64,000 nt of DNA, from the NCBI RefSeq assembly GCF_014196925.1, contig NZ_JACIEN010000001.1, forward strand, positions 496,001 to 560,000. The letters are read 5' to 3'. This DNA is from Chelatococcus caeni (GTDB lineage: Bacteria; Pseudomonadota; Alphaproteobacteria; Rhizobiales; Beijerinckiaceae). Positions within the stretch are counted from its first letter, which is position 1. The number at the start of each line of letters is the position of its first letter. A model generated the notes under the pieces. That model was not told the DNA's origin. It searched no databases and saw only the letters and a program-made list of their open reading frames with translations. Below, piece after piece: positions 62,921 through 64,000 of the stretch. The position numbers and the translations under genes were made by a program.

Positions 62921-63274
62921 ATGGCCAAGCGCCACGAGACATATGATTGCGCGCCCTCGTGTCCTGTCGAGGCGGCGCTTGAAATCATCGGCGCGAAGTG
63001 GAAGGGCGGCATCCTCTACAATCTCTGCGAGGGTGAAATCCGTTTCGGCGAGCTTCGCCGGCGGATGCCGAACGTCACCCAGCGCATCCTCTCGAAGGCG
63101 CTGCGCGAGCTCGAGGCCGACGGGGTGGTGCTGCGCACGGTCTATCCGACCAACCCGCCGCAGGTCGGCTACCGCTTCACGGCACGCGGCGAGGAGCTGC
63201 GCCCGATCGTCGAGGCTCTGGCCGTCTGGGGCAGCCCGCTCGCCTCGCCCGGCCAGGTGGACGCGGCCGCCTGA
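62921..63274 (+). CDS. HxlR-family transcriptional regulator
   Basis: A 117-residue winged-helix protein. Landmarks are YDCAPSCPVEAALEIIGAKWKGGILYNL, RFGELRRRMPNVTQRILSKALRELEADGVV and VGYRFTARGEEL. The N-terminal Cys in CPVE is the residue used as an electrophile/redox sensor in YodB- and QorR-like members; a second Cys lies 4 residues earlier. ATG 62921 is preferred over GTG 62912. It probably represses itself and the divergent quinone oxidoreductase gene until quinones or oxidants react with the Cys. Confidence 0.93.
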   Translation: MAKRHETYDCAPSCPVEAALEIIGAKWKGGILYNLCEGEIRFGELRRRMPNVTQRILSKALRELEADGVVLRTVYPTNPPQVGYRFTARGEELRPIVEALAVWGSPLASPGQVDAAA

Positions 63275-63345
63275 AGAGGCTCCCCATCGGGAACAGCCGG
63301 TTGCGGGCCGGCGTTGACGCCACGGGGGAATGCGGAGGCGATGCC

Positions 63346-63690
63346 GTGGCGTTCAAAAATTCCTGGAGCGGCCTCAAGGTCGCCTTCCGCAACGACCGCA
63401 ACGTGCGCATTCTCGTCGCGGCGCTGCTGGCGGCGGTGCCGCTCTCCTTCGTCGTCGGCTTCTCGCCGCTCGTTTCCGCGGCGCTCATCTGCGTCGTCGT
63501 GCTGGCGCTCGCCGTCGAGCTCCTCAACACCTCGATCGAGGAGCTCGCCGACCACGTCACGCCTGAGCACAATCCCGACATCAAGCGCACCAAGGACTTC
63601 GCCTCGGCTGCCGTGTTCCTCACGCGACTGCTCGCCGCCTTCGTCTGGGGCGCGACGCTCGTCGAGCGTGCCGTCTTCGGCATCTGGTAG
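63346..63690 (+). CDS. dgkA: diacylglycerol kinase (prokaryotic, integral membrane)
   Basis: A 114-residue three-helix membrane kinase. GTG 63346 (first residues AFKNSWSGLKVAFRNDRNVRI) is chosen because GGAGG lies 7 bases upstream; TTG 63301 is too early. Helices are ILVAALLAAVPLSFVVGF, LVSAALICVVVLALAVELL and AVFLTRLLAAFVWGATLV. The active-site stretch is ELLNTSIEELADHVTPEHNPDIKRTKDFASAAV, matching the E-x-N-TAIE...KD-x-SAAV family pattern. It phosphorylates diacylglycerol to recycle it into phospholipid synthesis. Confidence 0.93.
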   Translation: MAFKNSWSGLKVAFRNDRNVRILVAALLAAVPLSFVVGFSPLVSAALICVVVLALAVELLNTSIEELADHVTPEHNPDIKRTKDFASAAVFLTRLLAAFVWGATLVERAVFGIW

Positions 63691-63779
63691 GCCAGCTCGC
63701 AAACCATGTCTTGCGCCGCTGCAACGGCGGCCGGCGGCCGGCGGGGCTATATTCAATCCCGACGGTCGGGGTTTCACCG

Positions 63780-63871
63780 CCGTCATGGCCGGGCTTGTCC
63801 CGGCCATCCACGCCTTGGACGTTGCTTAGTTAATCAAGGCGTGGATGCCCGCGACGAGCGCGGGCATGACG
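63780..63871. repeat. paired REP-like element
   Basis: Two inverted units face each other. Unit A (63780-63814) has arms ATGGCCGGG and CCCGGCCAT around CTTGT. Unit B (63838-63871) has arms ATGCCCGCG and CGCGGGCAT and is identical in reverse complement to the unit at 45522-45555. The junctions CCACGCCTTG and CAAGGCGTGG are also inverted, so the whole about 92 bases form a near palindrome (BIME-like). It lies between dgkA and the next gene. Confidence 0.85.
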
Positions 63872-63932
63872 AGAGAGGAATGTCGTTCTCCGAGGCCGTC
63901 AGCAAAGAACAAAGATGCCCAAGGAGCCGCCG

Positions 63933-64000
63933 ATGCCGGATGCCACCCTGATGCCGACGCTCTTCCTGTCGCACGGCGCGCCCAACCTCGTGCTGCACAA
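63933..64000 (+). CDS. 4,5-DOPA-extradiol-dioxygenase-like protein, 5' end only
   Basis: The first 22 codons of a gene cut by the window end. ATG 63933 follows AAGGAG by 6 bases. The encoded TLMPTLFLSHGAPNLVLH matches the start of the LigB/DODA (YgiD) family, in which the His of LSHG is a metal ligand. Family members cleave catechols such as DOPA, using non-haem iron or zinc. Only the start is seen, so the assignment is moderate. Confidence 0.7.
   Translation, partial: MPDATLMPTLFLSHGAPNLVLH

Overview
The window looks like chromosome of a high-GC alphaproteobacterium, most likely Hyphomicrobiales (Rhizobiales). Reasons: uniformly GC-rich coding; many solute importers (sugar ABC, polar amino-acid ABC, TRAP, tripartite tricarboxylate); a plant-type (class II) DAHP synthase; cobS/cobT; an rpiA, gph, gor neighbourhood of the kind seen in that order; and REP-like palindromes that resemble those common in the group. 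I cannot name the species. About 64 protein genes and one tRNA are supported. No rRNA, CRISPR array, intact prophage or intact insertion sequence is visible.

Layout. 1-1581: 3' end of a hydroxypyruvate isomerase gene, a compound palindromic repeat, then a MarR regulator divergent from a VOC-fold protein. 1820-8843: a sugar or polyol uptake and catabolism locus, with a LacI repressor facing a five-gene operon (TIM-barrel isomerase, Gfo/Idh/MocA dehydrogenase, RbsA/RbsC/SBP-type importer) ended by a strong terminator. 8889-13305: two LysR-azoreductase divergent pairs and a Nit-type amidase. 13336-15269: small minus-strand genes, several exported, including a lectin-like protein and an I78-type protease-inhibitor lipoprotein. 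15523-20780: dusA, thioesterase, TauE/SafE exporter, retropepsin-like membrane protease, cobS and cobT. 20797-24794: a LysR gene, an AT-rich gap, a secreted-nuclease-fold protein, an MBL hydrolase, then a low-GC insert carrying a Panacea-domain antitoxin gene overlapping an unknown partner.

24907-29602: a beta-hydroxyacid dehydrogenase, a polar amino-acid ABC importer and an Mrp/ApbC ATPase. 29763-35840: a TakP-like TRAP system with three tandem binding-protein paralogues, each ended by its own hairpin, converging on a single takQM permease pair. 36027-44114: exporters, a SolA-type oxidase, moaA with its DUF971 neighbour, a periplasmic sugar dehydrogenase with its cytochrome c, and a dehalogenase-fold hydrolase coupled to a small ABM-fold protein. 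44155-47677: an L,D-transpeptidase, tRNA-Val and a copper-handling trio (DUF2946, PCu(A)C, SCO). 47684-56441: gph, rpiA, a DUF2059 protein, tctCBA, an O-antigen-ligase-like membrane protein and glutathione reductase. 56585-64000: an unrecognised gene behind an AT-rich leader, MFS and DMT exporters, class II DAHP synthase, a quinone-oxidoreductase-like gene divergent from an HxlR regulator across a perfect operator, dgkA, a paired REP element and the start of a DOPA-dioxygenase-like gene.

The most unusual items are the Panacea-type toxin-antitoxin candidate, the SUEL-lectin-like exported protein, the triplicated TRAP binding proteins, the unrecognised gene at 56718, and a set of crisp palindromic operators beside regulators.
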